From Virgibacillus chiguensis (lineage in GTDB: Bacteria; Bacillota; Bacilli; Bacillales; Amphibacillaceae), in NCBI RefSeq assembly GCF_900129865.1, contig NZ_FQXD01000002.1, forward strand, positions 186,001-250,000: a DNA stretch of 64,000 nt, in the 5' to 3' direction. Shown here piece after piece: positions 44,996-54,511 of this stretch. A program made the translations under genes and the position numbers. The notes under the pieces were generated by a model, which was not told where the DNA came from, did not search any database, and was given only the letters and a program-made list of their open reading frames with translations. Within the stretch, counting starts at the first letter, position 1, and each line of letters begins with the position of its first letter.

Positions 44996-47900
44996 TTATT
45001 CTAATTCAATAAGTAGATCATCTACAGCAATACTATCGCCATCTTTTACATTCACTTGCTTAATAACTCCTGTAAATGGAGCTTGGACAGTTGTTTCCAT
45101 TTTCATAGCTTCATTAATCAATAAATGGTCTCCTTTATTAACACGCTCTCCCGATTGACAAAGAACTTTTATTACTGTCCCTGGCATTGTAGCACCAATA
45201 TGTTTTTCATTAGTTTTATCTACTTTTGGCCTCATCTCAACTTCAGATTGAATGCTTTGATCTTTCACAACAATCTCTCTCGTTTGCCCATTCAATTCAA
45301 AGTATACAACACGCGTGCCATCTTCTCTAGGTTCTGAAATAGAAACAAGTTTTACAATTAACGTTTTCCCTTGTTCAATTTCTACTTCAACCGTTTCCCC
45401 AAGCCTCATCCCATAGAAGAAAGTCGGTGTATCCAATACACTTACATCGCCGTATTTGTCATGAAATTTATGATATTCCATAAAAACTTTAGGGTAAAGA
45501 GCGTGAGATATTAAATCAAAGCTAGTTACTTGTCGGTCCAAGGTCTTAAATAACGTTTCCTTTAGTTGCGTAAAGTCAACTGGTTCTAGCAATTCACCTG
45601 GACGTGTTTTGATAGGGTCCTTTCCTTTCAGAATGATTCGTTGCAATTCTGGCGGGAAACCCTGATAAGGCTGTCCAATGTAGCCTTGTGCAAATTCTAT
45701 TACAGAATCCGGAAAGTCAATCGTTTCTCCACGTTCATAAATATCATCTTCTGTCAAATTATTTTGTACCATAAATAAAGTCATATCACCAATCACTTTT
45801 GACGAAGGGGTAACTTTAACAATATCACCAAACATATCATTCACTTGTCGAAACATTGTTTTTACTTCATTCCAACGATCTTCAAGCCCTACAGCTTTGG
45901 CTTGTTGCTTCAAATTACTATACTGACCTCCAGGCATTTCATGCATATAAATTTCAGTATGTGGTGCCTTCATTCCACTTTCAAAATCACGGTAGTATTC
46001 ACGTATACCTTCCCAATAATAAGAAAGCTCTTCATAAGCATTTACATCCACTTTTGGTTGGCGTTCATGCCCTTCTAATGCGTGATATAAAGTCTGTGCA
46101 CTTGGTTGAGAAGTTAGACCAGCCATGGGTCCGGCTGCAACATCTACAGCGTCTACTCCAGCATCGATAGCTCGGGCATATAAATAAATTCCATTTCCAC
46201 TGGTGTCATGCGTATGCAGATGAATTGGTAAGTCAACCGTCTCTTTTAAGGTAGACACCAATTGATATGCCGCTTCCGGTTTTAATAAACCTGCCATATC
46301 CTTAATACCGAGGATATGCGCTCCTGACGCTTTTAAATCTTTAGCTAAATTTTTATAATAACTGATATCATACTTTGTTCGTCCCGTATCTAAAATATTG
46401 CCTGTATAGCACATAGTAGCTTCTGCAATTTTATTATTGTTACGTACTTCTTCTATTGCTAATTGCATGCCTTCTACCCAGTTTAGACTGTCAAAAATTC
46501 GGAACACATCAATGCCGGCTGTTGCACTTTTCTCAACAAATTCTTTAATTACATTATCTGGGTAATTCTTATAACCTACCGCATTACTTGCACGAAGGAG
46601 CATTTGTAACAATACATTTGGCATACTTGCACGAAGCTTTAACAAGCGATCCCATGGGTCTTCTTTTAAAAAGCGGTAAGCTACATCAAATGTGGCCCCT
46701 CCCCACATTTCGACCGAAAATAAATTTGGAAGCAATCTAGCAGTAGGTTCCGCAATACGATGCAAATCCTTCGTACGAACTCTCGTCGCCAATAAAGATT
46801 GGTGTGCATCACGAAACGTCGTGTCGGTTAACAACACCTCTTTTTGTTCTTTTAACCACTTCGCTAACTCATCAGGACCATGTTTATCTAAAATTTGCTT
46901 TGTACCTGAAGCTATTGGGCTAGATGTATTAACATTGGGAAGCTTTAAATCATCAAAAACAGGTTTATCTTTATTACCATCTTTATCTACACCATTCACC
47001 GTCGTATTTCCAATATATGTTAGCATTTTCGTTCCACGATCTTTTCGTTTTGGAAATACAAATAATTCAGGTGTGTTATCAACAAATGTCGTATTATAGA
47101 CCCCATTTAAGAAATTTTTGTGTAAAATAACATTTTGTAAAAATGGGATGTTTGTTTTTATACCACGTATACGAAATTCTTTTAAGTTTCTGACCATTTT
47201 TTGTGCAGCTTGATTAAAATTTAACGCCCAAGTAGACACTTTAACTAACAATGAATCGTAGTGCGGTGAAATAACAGAACCTTGAAATCCGTTCCCCGCA
47301 TCTAATCGGACACCAAACCCACCACCCGATCGGTAAGCCATAATCCTTCCAGTATCTGGCATAAAGTTGTTCAGCGGATCTTCTGTCGTTACACGCGATT
47401 GGATAGCATATCCTGTAGTAACAATTTTATCCTGCTCCGGTATACCGATGGAATCGTCATGTAAACTTCTTCCTTCAGCGACTTTAATTTGCGTCTGGAC
47501 AATGTCAACACCAGTAATCATTTCAGTAATCGTATGCTCTACTTGAACCCTTGGATTTACTTCAATAAAGAAGAACTCATTCTCAGTCACTAAAAACTCT
47601 ACAGTACCAGCGTTTAAATAATTAACATTTTTCATTAGTTTGACCGCAGCTTCACATATTTTCATACGCAGTTCTTCAGGCAAAGATATACTTGGAGCAA
47701 CCTCGACTAACTTCTGATGTCTTCGCTGCACAGAGCAGTCTCTTTCATACAAATGAATGATATTCTCATGGTGGTCTCCAATAATTTGAACTTCAATATG
47801 TTTTGGGTTTTCAATGAGCTTTTCTAAGTAAATTTCATCATTACCAAATGCAGCCCTAGCCTCAGACTTAGCACGATCGTACGCCTCCGCAAGCCCCTGC

Positions 47901-48439
47901 TTACTTCGAACGATACGCATACCTCGTCCTCCACCGCCTAGAGTGGCTTTAATAATGATTGGAAAACCATGATCCCTTGCAAACTGTTCCACCTCTTCCA
48001 AAGAGTTGACCGGGCCACCGCTTCCTGGTATAACAGGTAAACCTGCCTGTGTAGCTTGGTACCGAGCTTTTACTTTGTCCCCAAACATATCTAAATGATT
48101 ACTTGTTGGACCAATGAAAATAATTCCTTCCTCTTCACATCGCTTCGCAAAGTTAATATTTTCAGATAAGAATCCATAGCCAGGATGAATGGCATCTACT
48201 CCTACTTGCTTAGCTAACTGGATAATACCTTCAATATCCAGATATGCATCAATTGGCTTCTTTCCTTCTCCAATTAAATACGCCTCGTCCGCTTTATAAC
48301 GGTGATAGGAACTTAAATCTTCTTTGGAATAGATTGCAACAGTACGAATATTTAATTCGGTACATGCCCGAAAAACACGAATTGCAATTTCCCCTCGATT
48401 GGCAACTAATACTTTGTTGATTTGTTTAAGTTGTGCCAT
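44996..48439 (-). CDS. pycA: Pyruvate carboxylase
   Basis: Biotin enzyme that makes oxaloacetate from pyruvate and bicarbonate with ATP. Domains in order: biotin carboxylase (about 1-460; VLVANRGEIAIRVFRA, GGGGRGMR ATP-grasp loop, EVNPRVQVEHT), carboxyltransferase (about 535-800; LLTDTTFRDAHQSLLATR, metal-binding HLHTHDTSG), allosteric/tetramerisation linker, and a C-terminal biotinyl domain with Lys1113 in EAMKMETT. 1147 aa, standard. The ATG follows GAGGAGGGAG and lies 34 bp inside the 3' end of ftsW. It follows the oxidase genes exactly as in B. subtilis. Confidence 0.97.
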   Translation of the reverse strand: MAQLKQINKVLVANRGEIAIRVFRACTELNIRTVAIYSKEDLSSYHRYKADEAYLIGEGKKPIDAYLDIEGIIQLAKQVGVDAIHPGYGFLSENINFAKRCEEEGIIFIGPTSNHLDMFGDKVKARYQATQAGLPVIPGSGGPVNSLEEVEQFARDHGFPIIIKATLGGGGRGMRIVRSKQGLAEAYDRAKSEARAAFGNDEIYLEKLIENPKHIEVQIIGDHHENIIHLYERDCSVQRRHQKLVEVAPSISLPEELRMKICEAAVKLMKNVNYLNAGTVEFLVTENEFFFIEVNPRVQVEHTITEMITGVDIVQTQIKVAEGRSLHDDSIGIPEQDKIVTTGYAIQSRVTTEDPLNNFMPDTGRIMAYRSGGGFGVRLDAGNGFQGSVISPHYDSLLVKVSTWALNFNQAAQKMVRNLKEFRIRGIKTNIPFLQNVILHKNFLNGVYNTTFVDNTPELFVFPKRKDRGTKMLTYIGNTTVNGVDKDGNKDKPVFDDLKLPNVNTSSPIASGTKQILDKHGPDELAKWLKEQKEVLLTDTTFRDAHQSLLATRVRTKDLHRIAEPTARLLPNLFSVEMWGGATFDVAYRFLKEDPWDRLLKLRASMPNVLLQMLLRASNAVGYKNYPDNVIKEFVEKSATAGIDVFRIFDSLNWVEGMQLAIEEVRNNNKIAEATMCYTGNILDTGRTKYDISYYKNLAKDLKASGAHILGIKDMAGLLKPEAAYQLVSTLKETVDLPIHLHTHDTSGNGIYLYARAIDAGVDAVDVAAGPMAGLTSQPSAQTLYHALEGHERQPKVDVNAYEELSYYWEGIREYYRDFESGMKAPHTEIYMHEMPGGQYSNLKQQAKAVGLEDRWNEVKTMFRQVNDMFGDIVKVTPSSKVIGDMTLFMVQNNLTEDDIYERGETIDFPDSVIEFAQGYIGQPYQGFPPELQRIILKGKDPIKTRPGELLEPVDFTQLKETLFKTLDRQVTSFDLISHALYPKVFMEYHKFHDKYGDVSVLDTPTFFYGMRLGETVEVEIEQGKTLIVKLVSISEPREDGTRVVYFELNGQTREIVVKDQSIQSEVEMRPKVDKTNEKHIGATMPGTVIKVLCQSGERVNKGDHLLINEAMKMETTVQAPFTGVIKQVNVKDGDSIAVDDLLIELE

Positions 48440-49596
48440 GTTCTCCCTCCTCGATATGCTTGTGATATGTCACGAGTATTTTGATTTTCTCCTGCTGGTT
48501 CTAATTCTCTTTTTTTAATATGCATAGCAATATTATTTAAAATCCCCATTGATATTAATAACACCAAAAGAGATGAACCGCCATAACTTACAAATGGTAA
48601 TGGCACTCCTGTAATTGGTAATAAGCCACTAATGGCTCCTAAATTAATAAATGCTTGTATTCCCACCATGGAAGAGATGCCAATCGCTAATAAAGAGCCA
48701 AAGCTATCCTTCGCCTTTCTAGAGATAAACAAACCTCTAAGTACAATAATAGATAACATACCAATAACAATAACAACACCGATAAAACCTAACTCCTCAG
48801 CAACTACCGCCATAATAAAATCTGTATGCGCTTCTGTTAAATACCCTAATTTTTGTACACTTTGCCCTAATCCTTCACCAGCTAGTCCACCGTTTCCAAT
48901 TGCCACATAAGATTGGATTAACTGATAGCCGTGAGATGCAGGAGTTTCAAAGGGCTGATAAGCACCCGTAAATCGGGTGAGCCGCTCATCTGTGGCCATA
49001 TACGGTAACGTCATCAATAAAAACATCAAACCGATAAACAGGAGTAGGGATAAGTGCTTAAACCGGATACCTGAACTAAAAATAACCGAACATGCAATTA
49101 AGAAAACAATGGAAGCTGTTCCAATGTCCGGCTGTAATACGATAAGTGCTAAAATAATTCCTGTAATAATGAGCGGTGGTAAGACAGCTTTACTAAATTC
49201 ACGAATGTATTCCTGCTTTTTGGAATACACAGAAGCTAAGTACATAACAATCGCAAGTTTAGCAAATTCTGCCGGTTGAATTCCCAATATCCAGGATTGT
49301 GCATTGTTCACTTCTGAACCAAATAGCAACACCCCAATCAATAACAGTATTACACCTAGTATAATAGGTTTGATTAGTTTTTGATAGTAGCGATATGGAA
49401 AAGCAGAGCATAAAATAAATCCTATTAGCCCCATTCCAAAGCGGATAGATTGTTGCGTTAAATAATAATTAGCAGCATGCCCTTGAACAACAGCAAAAAC
49501 CATGCTTGCACTATAAACCATTACTAAACCAAAAGCTGCTAATAAAATGGGCGTTATTATAAGTGTATAATCATAAAATTTTAATTTTTGTAGCAT
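48406..49596 (-). CDS. ftsW: FtsW, SEDS-family septal peptidoglycan glycosyltransferase
   Basis: Lipid II polymerase that works with PBP2B at the septum. 396 aa, ten membrane segments; motifs MVYSASMVFAV, GIQPAEFAKLAI, LQPDIGTASI, SHGYQLIQSYVAIGNGG and PLPFVSYGGSSL. The ATG at 49596 has AGGGAG upstream; the longer frame at 49626 does not. A hydrophilic tail after the last helix overlaps the pycA start by 34 bp. The ylaN-ftsW-pycA order is conserved. It is the vegetative SEDS counterpart of spoVE at 6 kb. Confidence 0.94.
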   Translation of the reverse strand: MLQKLKFYDYTLIITPILLAAFGLVMVYSASMVFAVVQGHAANYYLTQQSIRFGMGLIGFILCSAFPYRYYQKLIKPIILGVILLLIGVLLFGSEVNNAQSWILGIQPAEFAKLAIVMYLASVYSKKQEYIREFSKAVLPPLIITGIILALIVLQPDIGTASIVFLIACSVIFSSGIRFKHLSLLLFIGLMFLLMTLPYMATDERLTRFTGAYQPFETPASHGYQLIQSYVAIGNGGLAGEGLGQSVQKLGYLTEAHTDFIMAVVAEELGFIGVVIVIGMLSIIVLRGLFISRKAKDSFGSLLAIGISSMVGIQAFINLGAISGLLPITGVPLPFVSYGGSSLLVLLISMGILNNIAMHIKKRELEPAGENQNTRDISQAYRGGRTWHNLNKSTKY

Positions 49597-49757
49597 ATTC
49601 TTCTCCCTACTAAATATGTAATACAAAAGCTTTATTCAAAACGATATAATATTTTTCAACAACAACTTTTCCGCGTGCTTATTCTATGTAATGCAAAACT
49701 ACGCTTATGATGTCGACTATACTTTAAACCGAAAGCCAGTATTACAGATATCTGAAA

Positions 49758-49800
49758 CAAAAAAACCTTGCCAGAAATTATTATGCAGGCAAAGTTTTTG
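49758..49800 (-). terminator. Terminator after ylaN
   Basis: On the minus strand AAACTTTGCC and GGCAAGGTTT pair (one mismatch, loop of about 15 bases), followed by TTTTTG. Confidence 0.7.
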
Positions 49801-49838
49801 CTTCTATTCGTTCTCGCAAAAACCGAAGATAAGTAGGA

Positions 49839-50120
49839 TTATACGGAATTTTGCGCTGCTTCATGCAGAATATTTAACTTCCTCTCCAGATCTTCTAATA
49901 TTTCTTTACCTTCACTTTCGCTAATTAAATTTAATCGAACAGCAAAATCAATCTCCCTGGAAAGCCCAAACATTTGTGTATCCAAGACTTCTTCGTATAA
50001 TGGACATTGTGGCATGGTTAAATTATCTATTTGAACTTCTATAAGTCGCAAAATTTTGTCAGCATCAGCCTTAAGAAGGGCATGGGCTTTTTCGCGATGA
50101 TTTACGGTCACCTCTTGCAT
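49839..50120 (-). CDS. ylaN: YlaN, Fur-associated iron-homeostasis protein
   Basis: A 93-aa small protein; the family binds Fe(II) and antagonises Fur in S. aureus and B. subtilis, and is essential under iron limitation. The highly conserved core [19 protein letters not shown] and [14 protein letters not shown] is intact. The ATG at 50120 follows GGAGGGG; the longer TTG frame is not needed. Located between ylaL and ftsW as in B. subtilis. Confidence 0.93.
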   Translation of the reverse strand: MQEVTVNHREKAHALLKADADKILRLIEVQIDNLTMPQCPLYEEVLDTQMFGLSREIDFAVRLNLISESEGKEILEDLERKLNILHEAAQNSV

Positions 50121-50404
50121 CAAATCTATCCCCTCCGTTTTCAAAGCTTCTTTCTATATTATATTATCGTTAGTGCTTGCAAAATGCAAATAAAAAAATA
50201 TTAATTAGGGCTTTTCGTATAGCGTGAAAAAGTTATTATTAATTGTACGTTTATTTATTTTAAACTACATTATATTATAACTTAAAAGCGCGTGCTAATC
50301 GAGTAGTTTTAAATTTCTATTTCTCTCTAGCTTAACCCAAAATGAATGCAATTATCTTCAAGGTTTGCTATCCTATATAAGAATTCTACTACGAGGTGAT
50401 TTAA

Positions 50405-50890
50405 ATGATCGTGCCAATTAAAGGGAAAGTCAAATTTCCTATTACATTAGATCCTACTGTTTGGATATTCGATGATCGTAAAGTCGAATTTGAACATGCT
50501 TTTGTAAACGAGCATGTTACGGTGGATGAGGATGAATCGTTAAAACAAACATCACAAAGGTGGGAAAGAGAAATTTCTGAACAAGTAAAACCACCAGTAA
50601 ATCGAAGTATAAAAAAGTATGAGCGGGAAAAAATGTTGAGTAGTTCATACGTTATTCCGTTAGAGGATTTTTTAAACCATGCAGAGATTAGCGCAAGCGC
50701 AACAGAAGCTGTTTTAATTCGCGAGCTTGAAAACGTAACCATTCCGTTGAAAGATCTGTTCAATAGCTATTTCTTATTTTCGAAGGATGGTAAGCCTCTG
50801 AAAACAGATGGACCAGTACATCTATACTATAAAGATGGTTCCAATAAACATGATCCTATTACACATATTAAAAGTGTTTCTATCCAGTAA
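50405..50890 (+). CDS. ylaL: YlaL-like conserved protein
   Basis: A 161-aa soluble protein with a conserved start (MIVPIKGKVKFPITLDPTVW) and no signal peptide or membrane segment. It fits B. subtilis YlaL by position and size; function unknown. CGAGGTG precedes the ATG. In B. subtilis the phoH-like ylaK lies between ylaJ and ylaL; here the space holds a long hairpin instead. Confidence 0.78.
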   Translation: MIVPIKGKVKFPITLDPTVWIFDDRKVEFEHAFVNEHVTVDEDESLKQTSQRWEREISEQVKPPVNRSIKKYEREKMLSSSYVIPLEDFLNHAEISASATEAVLIRELENVTIPLKDLFNSYFLFSKDGKPLKTDGPVHLYYKDGSNKHDPITHIKSVSIQ

Positions 50891-50933
50891 TGTAGACAAT
50901 CTTTTTAACGTGGTTTATTTTACTTAAATATTT

Positions 50934-51034
50934 AATTGACGTTATCGCCTTTCTATGAGACCTCCACTTTTGTCCTCTTCATTGTTTTTATTTGTTACTT
51001 ATGAGGTCCTTAAGAAAGGTGATAACTTTTTTAT
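50934..51034 (+). terminator. Long nested hairpin with T-run after ylaL
   Basis: Outer stem GTTATCGCCTTTCT / AGAAAGGTGATAAC (14 bp, one wobble), inner stem GACCTC / GAGGTC, then TTTTTT. Larger than a usual terminator; it may be a structured RNA ending in a terminator. The remaining 290 bp up to ylaJ show no gene. Confidence 0.6.
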
Positions 51035-51326
51035 TCCCAAAAATGTATGTCAATAGATTTTTGTTATTCCCCGTTCGTTAATTATTTTTCTTAAACTTTT
51101 CTATCGTCAAGTCTTATGAAGAAATAAAACCTTCTTTTTTTCATCTTATACATTTCTTTAATGCAAAGTAATACTTCACAACCACCCAAAAGTTAGCCTG
51201 ATTTTTTTCCACCTGCATATTTCCCTGATTTCTAAACAAACTAAACCTAATAACACAGTCCAAAGAGAGGAAGAATATTTACTGAACGTACAACCTCTAA
51301 TAAGGTGAATAAATGGAGGAATGACA

Positions 51327-51929
51327 ATGAGATTAGCATTTATGGGAATCACGTTTCTTAGCTTGTTTATATTTACAGCTTGTATGCAAGAAGATCGTGA
51401 AGAATCTATTACAAACGAAGAAACAAATCAGTTTGAACAAGTTAAAAACTCAGAACCAACAAAACAAAAATCGTTGACTAACAAAGAAATTGCAAACCAT
51501 TTAGCAAATATTGCTAGTGGTGTACCAAATGTTAACGATGCGGTATCAATTGTAGCTGGTTCATATGCAGTAGTAGGAATAGATGTTGATAAAGACCTCG
51601 ATCGTTCTAGAGTCGGTACTATTAAATATAGCGTTTCAGAAGCATTGTATAATGATCCATATGGTAAAACAGCTGTTGTGGTTGCAGACGCTGATGCTAA
51701 TGAACGAATTCGTGGGATAGTGGATAAGATGGAACAAGGTCAACCTGTATACGGTTTGGTGGATGAATTAGCCGCCGTTGTTGGGCGATATATGCCAGAA
51801 TTTCCTATTAACAAAAATCGACCAAAGGAAAGTGATCCAAATAAAGAGGTAATCCCTGAAGAAGAAAAAGAGCAACTTGAAGATACGGAGGAAGAACAAT
51901 CCAATCATCATAAACAGAATGCATCGTGA
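51327..51929 (+). CDS. ylaJ: YhcN/YlaJ family sporulation lipoprotein
   Basis: 200 aa from the ATG at 51327, which has GGAGGA seven bases upstream; an earlier ATG at 51321 is too close to it. The lipoprotein signal ends in FTA-C (Cys19). The YhcN/YlaJ domain follows, with IASGVPNVNDAVSIVAGSYA and VVADADANERI, a fold related to spore-germination lipoproteins. The C-terminus is a very acidic Glu-rich tail ending in His/Asn. Likely attached to the outer face of a membrane in the spore. Confidence 0.9.
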   Translation: MRLAFMGITFLSLFIFTACMQEDREESITNEETNQFEQVKNSEPTKQKSLTNKEIANHLANIASGVPNVNDAVSIVAGSYAVVGIDVDKDLDRSRVGTIKYSVSEALYNDPYGKTAVVVADADANERIRGIVDKMEQGQPVYGLVDELAAVVGRYMPEFPINKNRPKESDPNKEVIPEEEKEQLEDTEEEQSNHHKQNAS

Positions 51930-51989
51930 GCTACGCCAACCACTTAACAAGGCTTGAAGCGGCTGTCTCACAGCAATTCAAGATAAACC

Positions 51990-52017
51990 TAAGAATCTTA
52001 TGCTTTCCTATAGTGTA
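51990..52017 (+). repeat. Family B repeat, right end only
   Basis: CCTAAGAATCTTATGCTTTCCTATAGTGT matches the last third of the copy at 22117-22210, written here over the 28 bases just before a terminator. Confidence 0.5.
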
Positions 52018-52050
52018 AAAAAGTTTCCGCTTATAAGCGGAAACTTTTTT
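52017..52050. terminator. Bidirectional terminator
   Basis: AAAAAAGTTTCCGC and GCGGAAACTTTTTT around a short loop, between convergent ylaJ and the small minus-strand gene. Confidence 0.9.
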
Positions 52051-52336
52051 ATTGTTGATACTCACTAGTATTCGCTTCTTTATTTTCATTGTAATATTGA
52101 ACGCCAAACTGTGAACCTTCCGATACCATTTTTGCATTTTCGAGTTGTTCCAAACCTCTATCCTCTGACTGATCTGGTACACCCGCCTCTTCAAAAGTCG
52201 CACGGATGCTATTCTGATAATTTTTAACTTTCCTTTTTACGTTATCTCTTTTATCTTTGTCTTTTAGAAAGTACCCAGCAACTGTAGCTCCAATTACTCC
52301 TGCGGCACCTGCAGAGTATAAATATTTTTTCTTCAT
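52049..52336 (-). CDS. Small hypothetical protein with N-terminal membrane segment
   Basis: 95 aa from the ATG at 52336 (AAAGGACG upstream). One hydrophobic Ala/Gly-rich segment at about 4-22 (LYSAGAAGVIGATVAGYFL) is followed by a charged, helical region and an Asn/Glu-rich tail. The pattern resembles YtxH-type small membrane proteins, but I do not recognise the family. It lies between ylaJ and ylaI, opposite to both. The stop codon is at the edge of the terminator. Confidence 0.7.
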   Translation of the reverse strand: MKKKYLYSAGAAGVIGATVAGYFLKDKDKRDNVKRKVKNYQNSIRATFEEAGVPDQSEDRGLEQLENAKMVSEGSQFGVQYYNENKEANTSEYQQ

Positions 52337-52513
52337 TGAATCGTCCTTTCTTTTCTTCTTATATAACTTTACCCTTTCCACAATTTGCCCAAACATAAAA
52401 TTGTGATATACTATTTCATAAACAAAATACGCATGCAGCTTAAAATTATTCCTAAAACATGCTGAATAGGTTATATACTTGTCCTATTTATTCTTTGACA
52501 TTGAGGTGAAATT

Positions 52514-52717
52514 ATGCAAGTGAAATGTACCATTTGCGATTCAGTTGAAAGTATTGATGATCATTGCTTTGAAGCAAAACGCTTAAGAAATAAAAGAATC
52601 CTTATGCACTTATGTCAGACGTGCTACAATAGAGTTGGAAAAAAGACGTTAGCAAGACATGCAACAGGTAAGTTCCGTTTATATTCAGAAAAAAAAACCG
52701 TTGATGAATTTATATAA
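52514..52717 (+). CDS. ylaI: YlaI, DUF2197 zinc-binding protein
   Basis: 67 aa with CxxC pairs at Cys5/Cys8 and Cys34/Cys37, likely one zinc site. The basic middle and the KFRLY segment agree with YlaI. Function unknown. GAGGTG precedes the ATG; a terminator follows directly. Confidence 0.92.
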   Translation: MQVKCTICDSVESIDDHCFEAKRLRNKRILMHLCQTCYNRVGKKTLARHATGKFRLYSEKKTVDEFI

Positions 52718-52725
52718 TTAGAATA

Positions 52726-52763
52726 TAAAAACCCCAGAAGAATTAAACTCCTTCTGGGTTTTT
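52726..52763. terminator. Terminator after ylaI
   Basis: AAAAACCCCAGAAG and CTTCTGGGTTTTTA around a loop of about ten bases. Confidence 0.88.
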
Positions 52764-52825
52764 AACGCTCTTGAGTTTCAAATTCATTTCCATAATTATA
52801 AAACGAAATATAAAAATATAAGTTA

Positions 52826-53167
52826 CTAGCGATTTTTTCTTTCTTGATATAAACGAAAACGATAAATTGCTAATACAAGTGATATCAAGATTAAGCTTTC
52901 CGTGATTGGAAGTTGAAATATACTAAAAATAGTTAATAAATAAACACCCAAAGCAAGCATGATATATACAATAATTGTTTTGATCAGGGTAAGCTTTCTT
53001 GCAAATCCAAGTTTAAATGAAATAATACTAAAAATTAGGTTCAAAATGTATAACGTCAAAAACATATGTTCCGTACCGAATTGTTCTAAAATAAAGTTGA
53101 ACACAAAACTGAAACTTCCTTCCATAGCCATCCCCCAGTTATCAATCTCATCTCCATATTCCATCAT
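52826..53167 (-). CDS. ylaH: YlaH-like membrane protein
   Basis: 113 aa with three membrane segments (about 35-52, 63-82, 86-104) and the conserved FKLGFARKL and AIYRFRLY motifs of the YlaH family, function unknown. The start is uncertain: ATGs at 53131 and 53125 follow TGGGGG and would give 99-101 aa; the ATG at 53167 lacks a ribosome binding site. typA/bipA, usually between ylaF and ylaH, is not here. Confidence 0.85.
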   Translation of the reverse strand: MMEYGDEIDNWGMAMEGSFSFVFNFILEQFGTEHMFLTLYILNLIFSIISFKLGFARKLTLIKTIIVYIMLALGVYLLTIFSIFQLPITESLILISLVLAIYRFRLYQERKNR

Positions 53168-53277
53168 ACTAAAATATATTATATTTCGCCAGTTATAATC
53201 TTATCGAATAACGCAATACATTTTGAATTCTCACCTCTATTCATTTATACTAGAAGGTGAAGAAGAGGTGGATGGGA

Positions 53278-53448
53278 ATGAAGAAGTTAAATATACCGAT
53301 GTTGCTTTTAGCAATGCTTGTAATTGGCATGTTTGTCGGTGTAGGTGCTGCTATAGCTTATCGTAATACTTGGTTGACGGTTTTATTTTTATTATTAGGC
53401 TTTACATTGATGGGAACTGGAATTCGTTTAAAAAAAGCAAGGGAGTGA
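53278..53448 (+). CDS. ylaF: YlaF-like small membrane protein (DUF5325)
   Basis: 56 aa from the ATG at 53278 (AGAGGTG upstream; an in-frame GTG at 53257 has no such site). Two membrane segments separated by YRNTW, with a basic C-terminus. Matches YlaF by size and position. The stop codon lies in the terminator stem shared with suhB. Confidence 0.82.
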   Translation: MKKLNIPMLLLAMLVIGMFVGVGAAIAYRNTWLTVLFLLLGFTLMGTGIRLKKARE

Positions 53449-53470
53449 CAAATCACTTCCTTGCTTTTTT
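53432..53470. terminator. Terminator shared by ylaF and suhB
   Basis: AAAAAAGCAAGGGAGTGA and TCACTTCCTTGCTTTTTTT pair around a short loop; the stem contains the last codons of both convergent genes. Confidence 0.9.
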
Positions 53471-54262
53471 TATATAATTAGCTATAATTTTTTCTTGAAT
53501 ACATGGATTTCCAGAAGCGACAGATGTTTTTGAAAGCATATCGAGTGGATCGCCATCTATAGTAGTTGTTACTCCTCCAACTTCGTTAATAATAACCATT
53601 CCCGCTGCATAATCCCACGGTGACAGACTCAATGTTAAATAACTATCGATAATACCTTCTGCGACAAATGCAAATTCTAATGCCGCCGATCCGTAAGTCC
53701 TTGACCCTCTCACATCTTTTACAAGTTTTTGCATCCATTTTTCGTCAACGAGGCGGTTTTCACATAGCCAAAAGTGATTCATACTAACAATTGCTTCCTG
53801 GAAAAGGATATCATGATGAAGTTGCGGAAGCTTCTTATTATTCTTATAAGCACCTTCTCCTCTTTTTGCGCTATATAAAACATCTTCCATCACGTTATAA
53901 ATAAGTCCGATTTCTCCAATACCATTATTAAAAATACCGATTGAAATCGCAAAATTCCTTTTTTGATGGACAAAATTCATCGTGCCATCAATAGGATCAA
54001 TAATCCAAACGATACCATTCATAGAATCTAACTGATCACCGTAGCCTTCTTCGCTTAAAATAAAATGATCGGTAAACGTAGATTTAATGTTATTTGCCAG
54101 AAAAGCTTCGGTTGAACGATCCATCTCAGTTACTAAATCATTCGCATTTGATTTTGTATCAATAGTTAATGGATTATGAATTTGTTTCCTTATCTGCTCA
54201 CCCGCTTCGTATATCCACTTTGTAGCTTGGGAAAAAATCATATCACGCTGCGCTTTGTTCAT
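53453..54262 (-). CDS. suhB: Inositol monophosphatase family protein (YktC/SuhB)
   Basis: Mg-dependent phosphatase of the IMPase superfamily, 269 aa. Metal ligands are seen in EEGY (Glu71) and WIIDPIDGTMNF (Asp89, Asp92), and near the C-terminus in WDYAAGMVIINEVGG. In vivo substrate is not certain: members hydrolyse inositol phosphate, NADP or related sugars. The ATG at 54262 follows GGAGGAG; the longer frame at 54322 does not fit. Corresponds to yktC. Confidence 0.93.
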   Translation of the reverse strand: MNKAQRDMIFSQATKWIYEAGEQIRKQIHNPLTIDTKSNANDLVTEMDRSTEAFLANNIKSTFTDHFILSEEGYGDQLDSMNGIVWIIDPIDGTMNFVHQKRNFAISIGIFNNGIGEIGLIYNVMEDVLYSAKRGEGAYKNNKKLPQLHHDILFQEAIVSMNHFWLCENRLVDEKWMQKLVKDVRGSRTYGSAALEFAFVAEGIIDSYLTLSLSPWDYAAGMVIINEVGGVTTTIDGDPLDMLSKTSVASGNPCIQEKIIANYIKKARK

Positions 54263-54511
54263 CTGTATACTCCTCCATTCAATGCTACATATAATAGTAC
54301 CAAATTTTAGATACGCCGTCATGAATTGTAGCTAATAAGGGGAACTCGTTAAACGTTAATTGTTTTAATTTTTCTCACCGATTTATTTAATATCTACTCA
54401 ACGATATTGGCATTTCCAAATGAAGCCTTTTTATGGGATACAACAGATGATATACATTTTACTGTGATACATGTATTTAGCAATAAGCTTGCAATGAAAA
54501 TCTCATCTACA

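Noticed and set aside
44803-45012. 69-codon frame within the decayed family A copy
   Set aside because: Lies in repeat DNA, overlaps the pycA stop region, no supporting signals.
51931-52203. 90-codon minus-strand frame near ylaJ
   Set aside because: It overlaps the 95-aa membrane protein gene in another frame and crosses a strong terminator.
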